Shown piece by piece: positions 22,089 through 28,794 of a DNA stretch of 28,794 bases. The notes under the pieces are model-generated. The model had not been told where the DNA came from, made no database searches, and saw only the letters and a list, made by a program, of their open reading frames with translations. The DNA lies in contig JBKEAN010000246.1 in NCBI GenBank assembly GCA_047972415.1, positions 1-28,794 of the forward strand, written 5' to 3'. Within the stretch, counting starts at the first letter, position 1; every line of letters starts with the position of its first letter. The position numbers and the translations under genes are program-made. This DNA comes from Mangrovibacterium sp047972415 (GTDB taxonomy: Bacteria > Bacteroidota > Bacteroidia > Bacteroidales > Prolixibacteraceae).

Positions 22089-24242
22089 TCAAGTGTGTTT
22101 TACCTCATCGAAGGGTTTAGCCCGTTCCAATAATTTAACGCTTAGCTCAGCCAGGTTTAGTAATAAACTAATTTGCTGCGGACTTAGTTCAGACGAATTC
22201 TCGTTTTGCTGACGGCGCAAGTCGCTAATTAAGCTTATCAATTCGTTCTGTTTTGGTTCCGCTTGTTCGTTCAACAGGATTTGGATATCCTGTAAAATAG
22301 CCAGTATTTTGGTTGCCGGTTCAACCAGCGCTTCGGTATTCATATCGCTTTGTCCGCGGTGGGCGCCCAGTGCCGACAGGTACGACAGCAAGGCGTGGTT
22401 GAGGTAAGTCAGGGTGAAGGCTTGTTCTCGGAAATGCTGCTGACGACGGGGTTCCAGCTGCATATCTTGCCAGGCGAGTGCCAGTGCATTGTCGGCCCGA
22501 TGGGCTTCGCGGCGGGCCACGCGGTAGGCCAAATCATCATCGGTCGCCTGCTGTTTATATTCGTTGATAATGGCTTGGAAATAGGCTGCATTTTTATGAA
22601 AGGCTTCATTTAAAATCTTTGGCAAACGCTTATACTGCCAGTCGGGCCACAACAACCGAACGCTGATGATGGCCAGCGCCGACCCGATAAGGGTATCGAC
22701 CAAGCGGGGTGCCATGATGGCAACCCCTTGACTGCTCCCGAGATTGAAGACGCATAGTACAAAAATAGTAATGAAAACAACAGCCGTGGAATATTTGCGG
22801 CGAAGCCAACTAAAGAAAAAGAACGACGAGGCCAGCAATAGGAGTAACTGCCCGGGAACTGTTGGTAGCAACTGGATTATCAGCACCCCGGCAATTACTC
22901 CGGTAATAGTTCCGGCAACCCGTTGAAACAGCTTCCGGCGGGTTTCGCTGTAGCTGGGTTGGCAAACAAACAAACTGGTGAGCACAATCCATTCACCTTT
23001 TGCCATGTGCATTGTTTCCGAAATGGCATATCCAATCATAAAACAAATACTTAGGCGGATGGCATGTCGCATACGCGGATGGCTTAGGCTGAGCTGCTCT
23101 TTCAATCGCTGAAAAAGGCTGCGGGTATCCGTGGAGAGGGTGGGAGCAAGTGCTCGTTGATTATCGTCGGTTAAGCGCTGCAAAGAGCGGTTGGAGCGGG
23201 TTAGGTTCCGGATAACCAATGCCAACGGATGGCTTTCATCATGTTGCAATAAAACTTGTTTGTCCTGCAGCGCTTTCATCGACCAGTTTAACGCAGCTGG
23301 ATGGCGGTAGGGAACGCCGGTGAGCAACGAGTTTGCCAATTGCTTGGTGGCTTGGGCCAAAAGATGTAGAATCTGACCGATACCGTCCATTAGTTCCTGG
23401 TTGTTCGGATTTTCACTTAGAAAATCGTAACGCTCGTGGCTCGATGCGGCCCGTTCGTGCAGGTTTTGCAACAGCATAAAGTATTGCAAATAAGGCTTCA
23501 GTTGTGTGTCGTCTTTTACCGAGTCGGCATAACTCCGCATCACCTCGCGAATCCGGTCGAGCGAGTCCACCAGCTTCACATTCAGCAGCGCCAGCCGGTT
23601 TCTGATTTCGGCTTGTGTTTTGGCATCGCTCGGAAATAGTTTGGCCTTCTCGTCGAAATAGGCAGAAAGCGCTTTAAAACCGCGTGACAACTGTTCCTCC
23701 AAAAGCCGCCAGGGGTGCAAATACAGCAAAGCCAGCGAAAGCAGCCCGTAAAACAAGGCCCCGGCAGTGAGCAAAATCGGGTTCCAATACCAGGCCGGGC
23801 TCATTTCAATACCCAGCATGGTGTAAATACCAACCAGTATTGCACCAAAGGTTACACCGCGGTATCGTTCGCCCAAGCCCCCAATCAGCAAAAATACAAT
23901 AGTTGACAAACCCAGTCCCAGCCCCAGTAAAACCGGGTAAGGGCTAAGCAAAGCTGCTGCAAGGCTCGAAATTCCAAAGCTAATAACCTTGAGTAAAAGT
24001 GATTTTATCCGTCCTGTGGGGTGGTCGTCGGTTTCGGAAAGAGCCCCGGCTAAGACGCCTAGGCCAAGTGTAATGGCAAAGAAATTATTTCCGGCAAGTA
24101 CAAACGGAATAACCAATGCAGCAATGGCAATGGTCGCTTTGGCCGCCATCAGCCTATCTGGGTCTGCCCAAAAGGCACGCCTGAGCATTTCGTACCAAGT
24201 TTGTTTTTCGAGCCAATTGGCTATCCTGGATTGTTTTGTCAT
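22089..24242 (-). CDS. YccS/FUSC-family integral membrane protein
   Basis: A 717-aa inner-membrane protein with two blocks of membrane helices. The first is at about 30-165, after a 27-residue start, and the second at about 395-520 (ICFMIGYAISE, TGVIAGVLIIQLLPTVPG, FFFFSWLRRKYSTAVVFITIF). Each block is followed by a long helical cytoplasmic region. This repeated layout and the central WIVLTSLFVCQPSYSETRRK motif match the YccS/YhfK branch of the fusaric-acid-resistance (FUSC) superfamily. Relatives such as AaeB export aromatic acids; the substrate of this branch is unknown. A -7 box lies at 24262-24269. It is transcribed alone. Confidence 0.9.
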   Translation of the reverse strand: MTKQSRIANWLEKQTWYEMLRRAFWADPDRLMAAKATIAIAALVIPFVLAGNNFFAITLGLGVLAGALSETDDHPTGRIKSLLLKVISFGISSLAAALLSPYPVLLGLGLGLSTIVFLLIGGLGERYRGVTFGAILVGIYTMLGIEMSPAWYWNPILLTAGALFYGLLSLALLYLHPWRLLEEQLSRGFKALSAYFDEKAKLFPSDAKTQAEIRNRLALLNVKLVDSLDRIREVMRSYADSVKDDTQLKPYLQYFMLLQNLHERAASSHERYDFLSENPNNQELMDGIGQILHLLAQATKQLANSLLTGVPYRHPAALNWSMKALQDKQVLLQHDESHPLALVIRNLTRSNRSLQRLTDDNQRALAPTLSTDTRSLFQRLKEQLSLSHPRMRHAIRLSICFMIGYAISETMHMAKGEWIVLTSLFVCQPSYSETRRKLFQRVAGTITGVIAGVLIIQLLPTVPGQLLLLLASSFFFFSWLRRKYSTAVVFITIFVLCVFNLGSSQGVAIMAPRLVDTLIGSALAIISVRLLWPDWQYKRLPKILNEAFHKNAAYFQAIINEYKQQATDDDLAYRVARREAHRADNALALAWQDMQLEPRRQQHFREQAFTLTYLNHALLSYLSALGAHRGQSDMNTEALVEPATKILAILQDIQILLNEQAEPKQNELISLISDLRRQQNENSSELSPQQISLLLNLAELSVKLLERAKPFDEVKHT

Positions 24243-24261
24243 CTGTTTGCGGTAAAAGGCG

Positions 24262-24269
24262 CAAAATTA
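24262..24269 (-). promoter_or_regulatory. Putative -7 box of the YccS-like gene
   Basis: The minus strand reads TAATTTTG, a full TAnnTTTG match, about 20 nt upstream of the start codon; no -33 TTG at good spacing. Confidence 0.4.
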
Positions 24270-24434
24270 GCATTTCATTTTAGCGCGGGTGGTCGAAATG
24301 TCCGTTTTGGGACTTTCGTTAAGGAAATGAAAAGAAAGTTTGGATTTACCAGAGAGTGAAATTGACGATAACTTTATAATATGCCACTGCGAAAGATAGG
24401 CTTAAAAATCGAATAATCACATGCCTCCCCAATA

Positions 24435-24470
24435 ACGAATAAAAGCACCCCCTTTCGGAGATGCTTTTCA
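24435..24470 (-). terminator. Intrinsic terminator after the acyl-CoA dehydrogenase
   Basis: On the minus strand AAAAGCA pairs with TGCTTTT, with an inner TCTCC/GGGGG pairing around GAAA. It begins 25 nt after the stop codon. Confidence 0.8.
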
Positions 24471-24492
24471 CCCAATAATTGTATTTTTCAAC

Positions 24493-26040
24493 TTAAACCG
24501 AAAAATTCAGCCAAGCGCTGTTCTCCCGGTAATCCTCAATTACGTTGTGTTGGTTGTTGGTGCGGAAGGAACCCATCAGTTGGTTAATTTCTTGTTGCAA
24601 CATGGCCAGTCCGCCATCAATCAAATCCTGCCGGTAGCCCTCGTCGGCCAGTTTATGCACCATATCCATCGAAATTACGCGTCCGATAATCTGTCCCAGT
24701 TCAACCAATTTCCGCTGTGGTAATTGCAGATCGAGCTTAAAATTGAACAGATCCTTCATCTGGTCGGCCGAGCGGTTGGTGAGCGGGTTTTGTTTCATAA
24801 ACTGGAAGAGATTTGATTCTTTCAATTTCTTCATTTGTTTCACAACCCCTTCCGAAATTTGAGCATACAAAATGTCGTTCGAACCTTCAAAAATCTGGAA
24901 CGGCCGGCTGTCGGTGATTCCACGACCTGCAATGTGGCTGTTGCGGTATGCTTTGGCACCAACCAATTGAGTGACCGATTGTGCCGCGTTTTGCATCAGG
25001 TCGGTAACGACTGATTTTACCGAGTTGGCTTCGATTCCGATTCCGGTCAGGTCGTTTTCCAGTCCTGCGGTTTTGGCGCTATTGGCGCACATGGCCGAGC
25101 AAATGGTATAGGAAGCTTGTAGCTTCGACAGACGTTCTTGAACCTGGTCGTACAAGAAGAGGCTCTTACCGCCAACCAGCCGTTGCCGGCAGTGGTTGAT
25201 GCCTTCGTCGAGCATGCGCTGGATAAAGCCCATGCCCATTCCCGGAAACTGCATGCGGCTGCGGTGAAGCAGGTCGAGCATCATTTTGACACCGGTTGTA
25301 TGCGGGGTTAGTTTTTGCACTTTCGGGATGCGAACATCAATGTGGTTTCGCCCGTAAGGAATCTGATAAAGCCCCAAGTTGTCATAAAATTCTTCCACTT
25401 TGATGCCCTGCCCCGGTTGTGTAACATCGCAAATAAAAAAGTCGATGTCGCGTTGCAAGTCGCCGTCGGCAGTGCGTTGCCGCGCAGTAAGCAGCCAAAA
25501 TTCGGCCCAGCCCGTCAACCCCGCCCAATGTTTTTTACCGTAAAGGTTGAAGTGCGTAGCATCTTCGGAAAACGACGTTTGCATGTTCAGCGCGTCGCTG
25601 CCAAAGTCGGGTTCGGTAATCATTAAGCCCCCCATCGTTTTATTTTCAATAAAACGCTTGAATACAGGGGATTTGGCTTCGTGGGATGCATATTTGGCTA
25701 CGGGCTGAAGAAACAGTGCCGAGTTAATGCCAAAAGTAAGCGATAGTGCCAGCGACTCGTACGAAGCCGCTTCAAGCAGTGCCAGGTTTTCGCGCATCAC
25801 TGCGCCGCGGCCGCCATATTCAACCGGAATGCCAATGGAAAGCGGATTGGTATCCATAATTTCGCGGAGCACAAATGGTGGCAACCCGCGTTGTTGAGCG
25901 TATTGGTTCACGTCGCCGCGCAAGTAAAATACCTGGCGCATTTTGTCTTTCAGCTTTTGCAGAAACTCCTGAATCGGTTCCATGTTCGGATGTAAAATGT
26001 CCTTGGTGAGTGGTTTTTGTAATGCAATGGTTTCGTTCAT
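24493..26040 (-). CDS. Acyl-CoA dehydrogenase
   Basis: A 515-aa FAD-dependent enzyme that introduces the trans-2,3 double bond in acyl-CoA. The flavin and substrate-loop motif MITEPDFGSDALNMQ is at 140-154. The C-terminal helical domain carries the catalytic-base region FQIFEGSNDIL, with Glu385 in the usual EG position of medium/short-chain enzymes. The family core ends near residue 410, and about 100 extra C-terminal residues follow, so the protein is longer than the common 380-aa form, as in several Bacteroidota members. The substrate is not known. It is divergent from the SDR gene across a 226-bp region with direct repeats. It could supply beta-oxidation together with the acyl-CoA synthetase at 10511, but the genes are far apart. 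Confidence 0.9.
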   Translation of the reverse strand: MNETIALQKPLTKDILHPNMEPIQEFLQKLKDKMRQVFYLRGDVNQYAQQRGLPPFVLREIMDTNPLSIGIPVEYGGRGAVMRENLALLEAASYESLALSLTFGINSALFLQPVAKYASHEAKSPVFKRFIENKTMGGLMITEPDFGSDALNMQTSFSEDATHFNLYGKKHWAGLTGWAEFWLLTARQRTADGDLQRDIDFFICDVTQPGQGIKVEEFYDNLGLYQIPYGRNHIDVRIPKVQKLTPHTTGVKMMLDLLHRSRMQFPGMGMGFIQRMLDEGINHCRQRLVGGKSLFLYDQVQERLSKLQASYTICSAMCANSAKTAGLENDLTGIGIEANSVKSVVTDLMQNAAQSVTQLVGAKAYRNSHIAGRGITDSRPFQIFEGSNDILYAQISEGVVKQMKKLKESNLFQFMKQNPLTNRSADQMKDLFNFKLDLQLPQRKLVELGQIIGRVISMDMVHKLADEGYRQDLIDGGLAMLQQEINQLMGSFRTNNQHNVIEDYRENSAWLNFSV

Positions 26041-26098
26041 GTGTGTTTTTATTCAAGATAAACAGGTGTGTAAATCCGTAACTGACTAAACACAAAAA

Positions 26099-26210
26099 AG
26101 GGTGCTTTGTTTCGGCGAAGCTCGATTTTGTCCCACCTTTACCGGAAAGGACCTGTTTGTAGATGACCGATTTTGTTTTTTTTGAAAAATGAGGGTGCTT
26201 TGTCTCAACG
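26099..26210. repeat. Two direct repeats in the acd/SDR divergent intergenic region
   Basis: AGGGTGCTTTGTTTCGGCG (26099-26117) and AGGGTGCTTTGTCTCAACG (26192-26210) match at 16 of 19 positions and are 93 bp apart. A CGATTTTGT word also occurs twice between them. The right copy ends about 28 bp before the SDR -7 box. Confidence 0.6.
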
Positions 26211-26237
26211 GATATGCGGTATTGCTGTTCATTTCCT

Positions 26238-26245
26238 TATTTTTG
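26238..26245 (+). promoter_or_regulatory. Putative -7 box of the SDR-uxuA operon
   Basis: TATTTTTG matches TAnnTTTG and lies 21 nt before the start codon, giving a very short leader. There is no TTG at 19-21 nt upstream; a direct repeat covers the region just above. Confidence 0.5.
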
Positions 26246-26266
26246 GTTCAAACTAAATAAACCAGT

Positions 26267-27076
26267 ATGAGTACGTTTTGTGTTGAGGGGCAAATCGCCG
26301 TTATTACCGGGGGAACCGGGGTTCTGGGTGGGAGTATCGCCAAAAGTTTGCTCGAAGCAGGAGCAAAAGTGGCTGTTCTCGGCCGTCAGGAAGATAAGTT
26401 GAAGGCCATTGTTGAATCGTACGGTGGAAACCAAAACCTGGTGGGCTATGCCTGTGATGTGCTCGACGAAGCACGTATTCGCGAAGTCAAAGAGCTGATT
26501 CTTTCGAAGTGGGGCGCCATCAATATTCTCATCAATGTGGCGGGCGGTAATTTGCCGGGTGCTACATTGCGCGAAGACCAGACTATTTTCGACCTGAAAA
26601 TTGACGACTATAAAAAAGTGGCAGAGTTGAACTTGGACGGGACGATTGTTCCAAGTTTAATTTTCGGCGAGGTGATTGCCCGCAGTGGAAAAGGCAGCAT
26701 CATCAACATTTCATCCATGGCCACCTATTCGGCGATTACCAGGGTTATGGGCTACTCGGTGGCCAAAACGGGTATCAACATTTTTACCCAGTGGATGGCG
26801 ATGGAAATGGCACAAAAATTTGGTGATAAAGTTCGGGTAAATGCCATTGCCCCAGGCTTTTTTATCGGAGATCAAAACCGGGCGGTACTCATTAATCCTG
26901 ATGGTTCATATACCGAGCGAAGTAAAAAGGTACTGGCCAAAACCCCAATGGGCCGCTTTGGCGATATTCGTGAGTTGAATGGCCTTGTCCAGTTCCTTTG
27001 CTCCGATGCGGCCAGTTTTATCACGGGCACCATTATTCCGGTTGACGGCGGGTTTAGCTCGTACAGCGGGGTGTAG
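26267..27076 (+). CDS. SDR-family D-mannonate oxidoreductase (UxuB-like function)
   Basis: A 269-aa classical short-chain dehydrogenase. The cofactor motif TGGTGVLGG is at 14-22, with the NVAGG element at 90-94. The catalytic residues are Ser149 or Ser150 (NISSM), Tyr163 and Lys167 (YSVAK), and a typical C-terminal TGTIIPVDGGFS. It lies 161 nt before uxuA on the same strand. In Bacteroidota and other groups an SDR takes the place of the unrelated UxuB, reducing D-fructuronate to D-mannonate, and this is the best reading here. The pathway role is inferred from the neighbour and family; other sugar-acid substrates are possible. Confidence 0.85.
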   Translation: MSTFCVEGQIAVITGGTGVLGGSIAKSLLEAGAKVAVLGRQEDKLKAIVESYGGNQNLVGYACDVLDEARIREVKELILSKWGAINILINVAGGNLPGATLREDQTIFDLKIDDYKKVAELNLDGTIVPSLIFGEVIARSGKGSIINISSMATYSAITRVMGYSVAKTGINIFTQWMAMEMAQKFGDKVRVNAIAPGFFIGDQNRAVLINPDGSYTERSKKVLAKTPMGRFGDIRELNGLVQFLCSDAASFITGTIIPVDGGFSSYSGV

Positions 27077-27200
27077 GAGAAGTTGCAGAATTCAGGGTTC
27101 GGTTGCTGTGAATAGGCGATCTTGGTACAGTAAAATGCATGGTATCAGTGCAGTCGCGGTATTCAGTTTCAATACTCACTACTCGGAGCTCAAAACTTCG

Positions 27201-27230
27201 TTGGAATTTGGAATTTTAAATTTGGAATTT
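27201..27230 (+). repeat. Heptameric tandem repeat before uxuA
   Basis: TTGGAAT occurs at 27201, 27208 and 27222, all in 7-bp phase, with a degenerate unit (TTTAAAT) at 27215. The array ends 8 nt before the uxuA start codon, and its middle contains a TAAATTTG -7-like word (27217-27224). Confidence 0.6.
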
Positions 27231-27237
27231 AACTGGT

Positions 27238-28443
27238 ATGGGCTTGGAAAAAACATGGCGCTGGTTTGGCGCAAAAGACAAAGTGACACTGGCCGATCTG
27301 CGGCAAATGGGCATCGAAGGTGTGGTAACGGCGTTGCACCACATCCCAAACGGTGAAGTGTGGCCGATAGAGGAAATCCGGAAGGTGAAGGACCAGATTG
27401 AGGCGCACGGCATGCGATGGAGTGTGGTCGAAAGCTTGCCGGTTTCGGAAGGCATTAAAACACACAACGCCGACTATTTTCGTCTGGTTGCCAATTACCA
27501 ACAGTCGCTCCGGAACCTGGGCGCATGCGGGATAGATCGCGTGTGCTACAACTTTATGCCGGTACTGGATTGGGTGAGGACCGATTTGCATTACCGTTTG
27601 CCGGAGGGCGGCGAAGTCATGTTTTTCGACTTCCCGACCTTTGTGGCCTTTGATGCCTTCATTTTAAAGCGGCCAAATGCCGAGAAAGACTATCCGGCCG
27701 ACATCGTTGAAAAAGCCCGGATACTGGCGGCAACGATGAGCGAGGAGGAAAAAGAACGGCTCGCGTATAACATCATCATTGTTACCCAAGGATTTATTGA
27801 CGGGGTGATTGATGGTTCGGTACCAGACTACAAAGGCTTGTTTCTGAAGTTTATTGGTACCTATAAAGAAATAGACGCTACCCGCCTGCGCGAACACCTG
27901 AAGCTGTTTCTTCAGGATGTGGTGCCGGTGGCCGAGGAGGCGGGCGTTAAGCTCTGCATTCACCCGGACGACCCGCCATTCCCGGTTTTGGGATTGCCGC
28001 GAATTGTGAGTACGCAAGCCGATTTGGAATGGATTTGCCAGGCTTACGATTCTATTGCCAATGGGCTGACATTTTGTACCGGTTCGCTTTCGGTGAACCG
28101 CAACAATGATTTGGCGGGTATCGTCAGGTCGGTTGGCCCGCGTATTCATTTTACCCACCTGCGCAACAATGTTTTCCTCCCGGATGGCTGTTTTCACGAG
28201 TCGGGGCACATTTATGGCGATGTGGATATGTTCCCGATTATGAAGGCTTTGCTGGAAGAACAGGTTCGCAGGGAGATCGAAGGGCGGAGCGATAGCCGCA
28301 TTCCGGTTCGCCCTGACCACGGCATTAAAATGCTCGACGATTACGGTAAAGATGCCAATCCGGGTTACCCGCTGATTGGGCGTCTGAAAGGTTTAGCCGA
28401 ATTGTGCGGCCTGGAAATGGGTATTGAGCGGATGATGAAATGA
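27238..28443 (+). CDS. uxuA: Mannonate dehydratase
   Basis: A 401-aa cytosolic enzyme that dehydrates D-mannonate to 2-keto-3-deoxygluconate in hexuronate catabolism; a TIM-barrel metal enzyme. Clear family motifs are WRWFGAKDKVTL near the N-terminus, CYNFMPVLDWVRTDL (103-117) and the metal-site CIHPDDPPFPVLGLPR. FTHLRN and the final RPDHGIKM...GYPLIGRLKG follow. Length and all motifs are normal. It is downstream of the SDR. The intergenic region contains a heptamer array close to the start, and its leader has no Shine-Dalgarno. Confidence 0.97.
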   Translation: MGLEKTWRWFGAKDKVTLADLRQMGIEGVVTALHHIPNGEVWPIEEIRKVKDQIEAHGMRWSVVESLPVSEGIKTHNADYFRLVANYQQSLRNLGACGIDRVCYNFMPVLDWVRTDLHYRLPEGGEVMFFDFPTFVAFDAFILKRPNAEKDYPADIVEKARILAATMSEEEKERLAYNIIIVTQGFIDGVIDGSVPDYKGLFLKFIGTYKEIDATRLREHLKLFLQDVVPVAEEAGVKLCIHPDDPPFPVLGLPRIVSTQADLEWICQAYDSIANGLTFCTGSLSVNRNNDLAGIVRSVGPRIHFTHLRNNVFLPDGCFHESGHIYGDVDMFPIMKALLEEQVRREIEGRSDSRIPVRPDHGIKMLDDYGKDANPGYPLIGRLKGLAELCGLEMGIERMMK

Positions 28444-28511
28444 GTTTGTTTTTGTAATAAGTTGAATAGAAGCGACATGTCAAGATTGATGGTTTTCGGT
28501 CGCACTGCTCG

Positions 28512-28523
28512 TAACTCACGACT
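28512..28523. repeat. Dispersed TAACTCACGACT repeat, copy 2
   Basis: Identical to 2883-2894; embedded in a similar CTCA-rich stretch, directly behind the convergent gene ends. Confidence 0.4.
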
Positions 28524-28536
28524 AATTGCCCACGGC

Positions 28537-28794
28537 TCAATACTGTATTTTCTGAATCAGTTGCTTTGTAATATGTTTGGCAACGTGATAGGCGTTGGGC
28601 CACTGGCTGGCGCGGGGACCGGCTACATTGAGGGTTTCAACCTGAAAAGCCTCTAGGAAATCGAATAGGTTTTCCATGGTCCGATCGATGAAAAAAGGGG
28701 ACAGCTCAAAAATAAAAACCGGCCGGCCGATTTGTTTGGCATAGTTGGCCGTTAGCAACGTGCCGCCACTCAGTTTGCCGTCGCAAATAATTAG
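28537..28794 (-). CDS. Putative molybdenum-carrier/YpsA-like protein, C-terminal part
   Basis: Only 85 residues are visible; the gene continues beyond the window, so no start is claimed. The frame is open to the edge and reads LIICDGKLSGGTLLTANYA, then IGRPVFIFELS, then LNVAGPRASQWP. The combination of the SGGT motif, the alternating strand/helix pattern and the late NVAGPRxS motif fits the putative molybdenum-carrier family (SLOG/YpsA-like Rossmann proteins). These are mostly of unknown function and may bind nucleotide derivatives or cofactors. It converges on uxuA. Confidence 0.75.
   Translation of the reverse strand, partial: LIICDGKLSGGTLLTANYAKQIGRPVFIFELSPFFIDRTMENLFDFLEAFQVETLNVAGPRASQWPNAYHVAKHITKQLIQKIQY

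Noticed and set aside
1..28794. tRNA, rRNA, CRISPR arrays, toxin-antitoxin, phage or defence genes
   Set aside because: None recognised on either strand.

Overview
This window reads as a Bacteroidota chromosome, most likely Bacteroidales/Marinilabiliales. The evidence is the recurrent -7 box TAnnTTTG in front of genes, almost no strong Shine-Dalgarno sequences, SPII lipoproteins, a BACON-type lipoprotein, a FeoA-FeoB fusion with its Cys-rich partner, DUF3109, and a UxuA paired with a short-chain dehydrogenase. The order is inferred from gene content, not from a marker gene. Most of the window is ordinary housekeeping and accessory metabolism.

Layout: (1) 1-2015, minus strand: a small lipoprotein and an aldo/keto reductase. 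(2) 2016-2598: a gene-free stretch holding two tandem copies (period exactly 179 bp) of what looks like an undescribed small-RNA gene of about 90 nt. Each copy has a TAnnTTTG -7 box, three GTYAA/TTRAC direct repeats in 10-bp phase, and a strong intrinsic terminator, all on the minus strand. (3) 2599-6567, minus: an iron operon of porin, FeoAB and FeoB-associated Cys-rich protein. (4) 6839-9052, plus: gpmI and a DUF3109 protein, convergent with a VOC protein and an HD hydrolase (9090-10148, minus). (5) 10511-13098, plus: an AMP-binding acyl-CoA synthetase and a glycine-zipper/OmpA lipoprotein. (6) 13398-17949, plus: an outer-membrane barrel gene cut by an IS1182-like element, followed by a BACON/propeller lipoprotein. 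(7) 18089-21847, minus: ahpC-ahpF and an M20 peptidase. (8) 22089-26040, minus: a YccS/FUSC-type membrane protein and an acyl-CoA dehydrogenase. (9) 26267-28443, plus: a mannonate-type SDR and uxuA (hexuronate catabolism). (10) 28537-28794, minus: the C-terminal end of a YpsA/molybdenum-carrier-like protein running off the window.

The most interesting region is the tandem RNA locus. The strand complementary to its most conserved segment looks like a Bacteroidota translation-initiation region (ending ATGAAAAAAA). This suggests a trans-acting antisense sRNA against mRNA starts. The start region of the BACON lipoprotein in this window matches at 20 of 27 positions. The second clear event is the IS insertion: removing the element and one target duplication restores a 322-codon frame exactly.

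No tRNA, rRNA, CRISPR array, phage or plasmid genes were seen.
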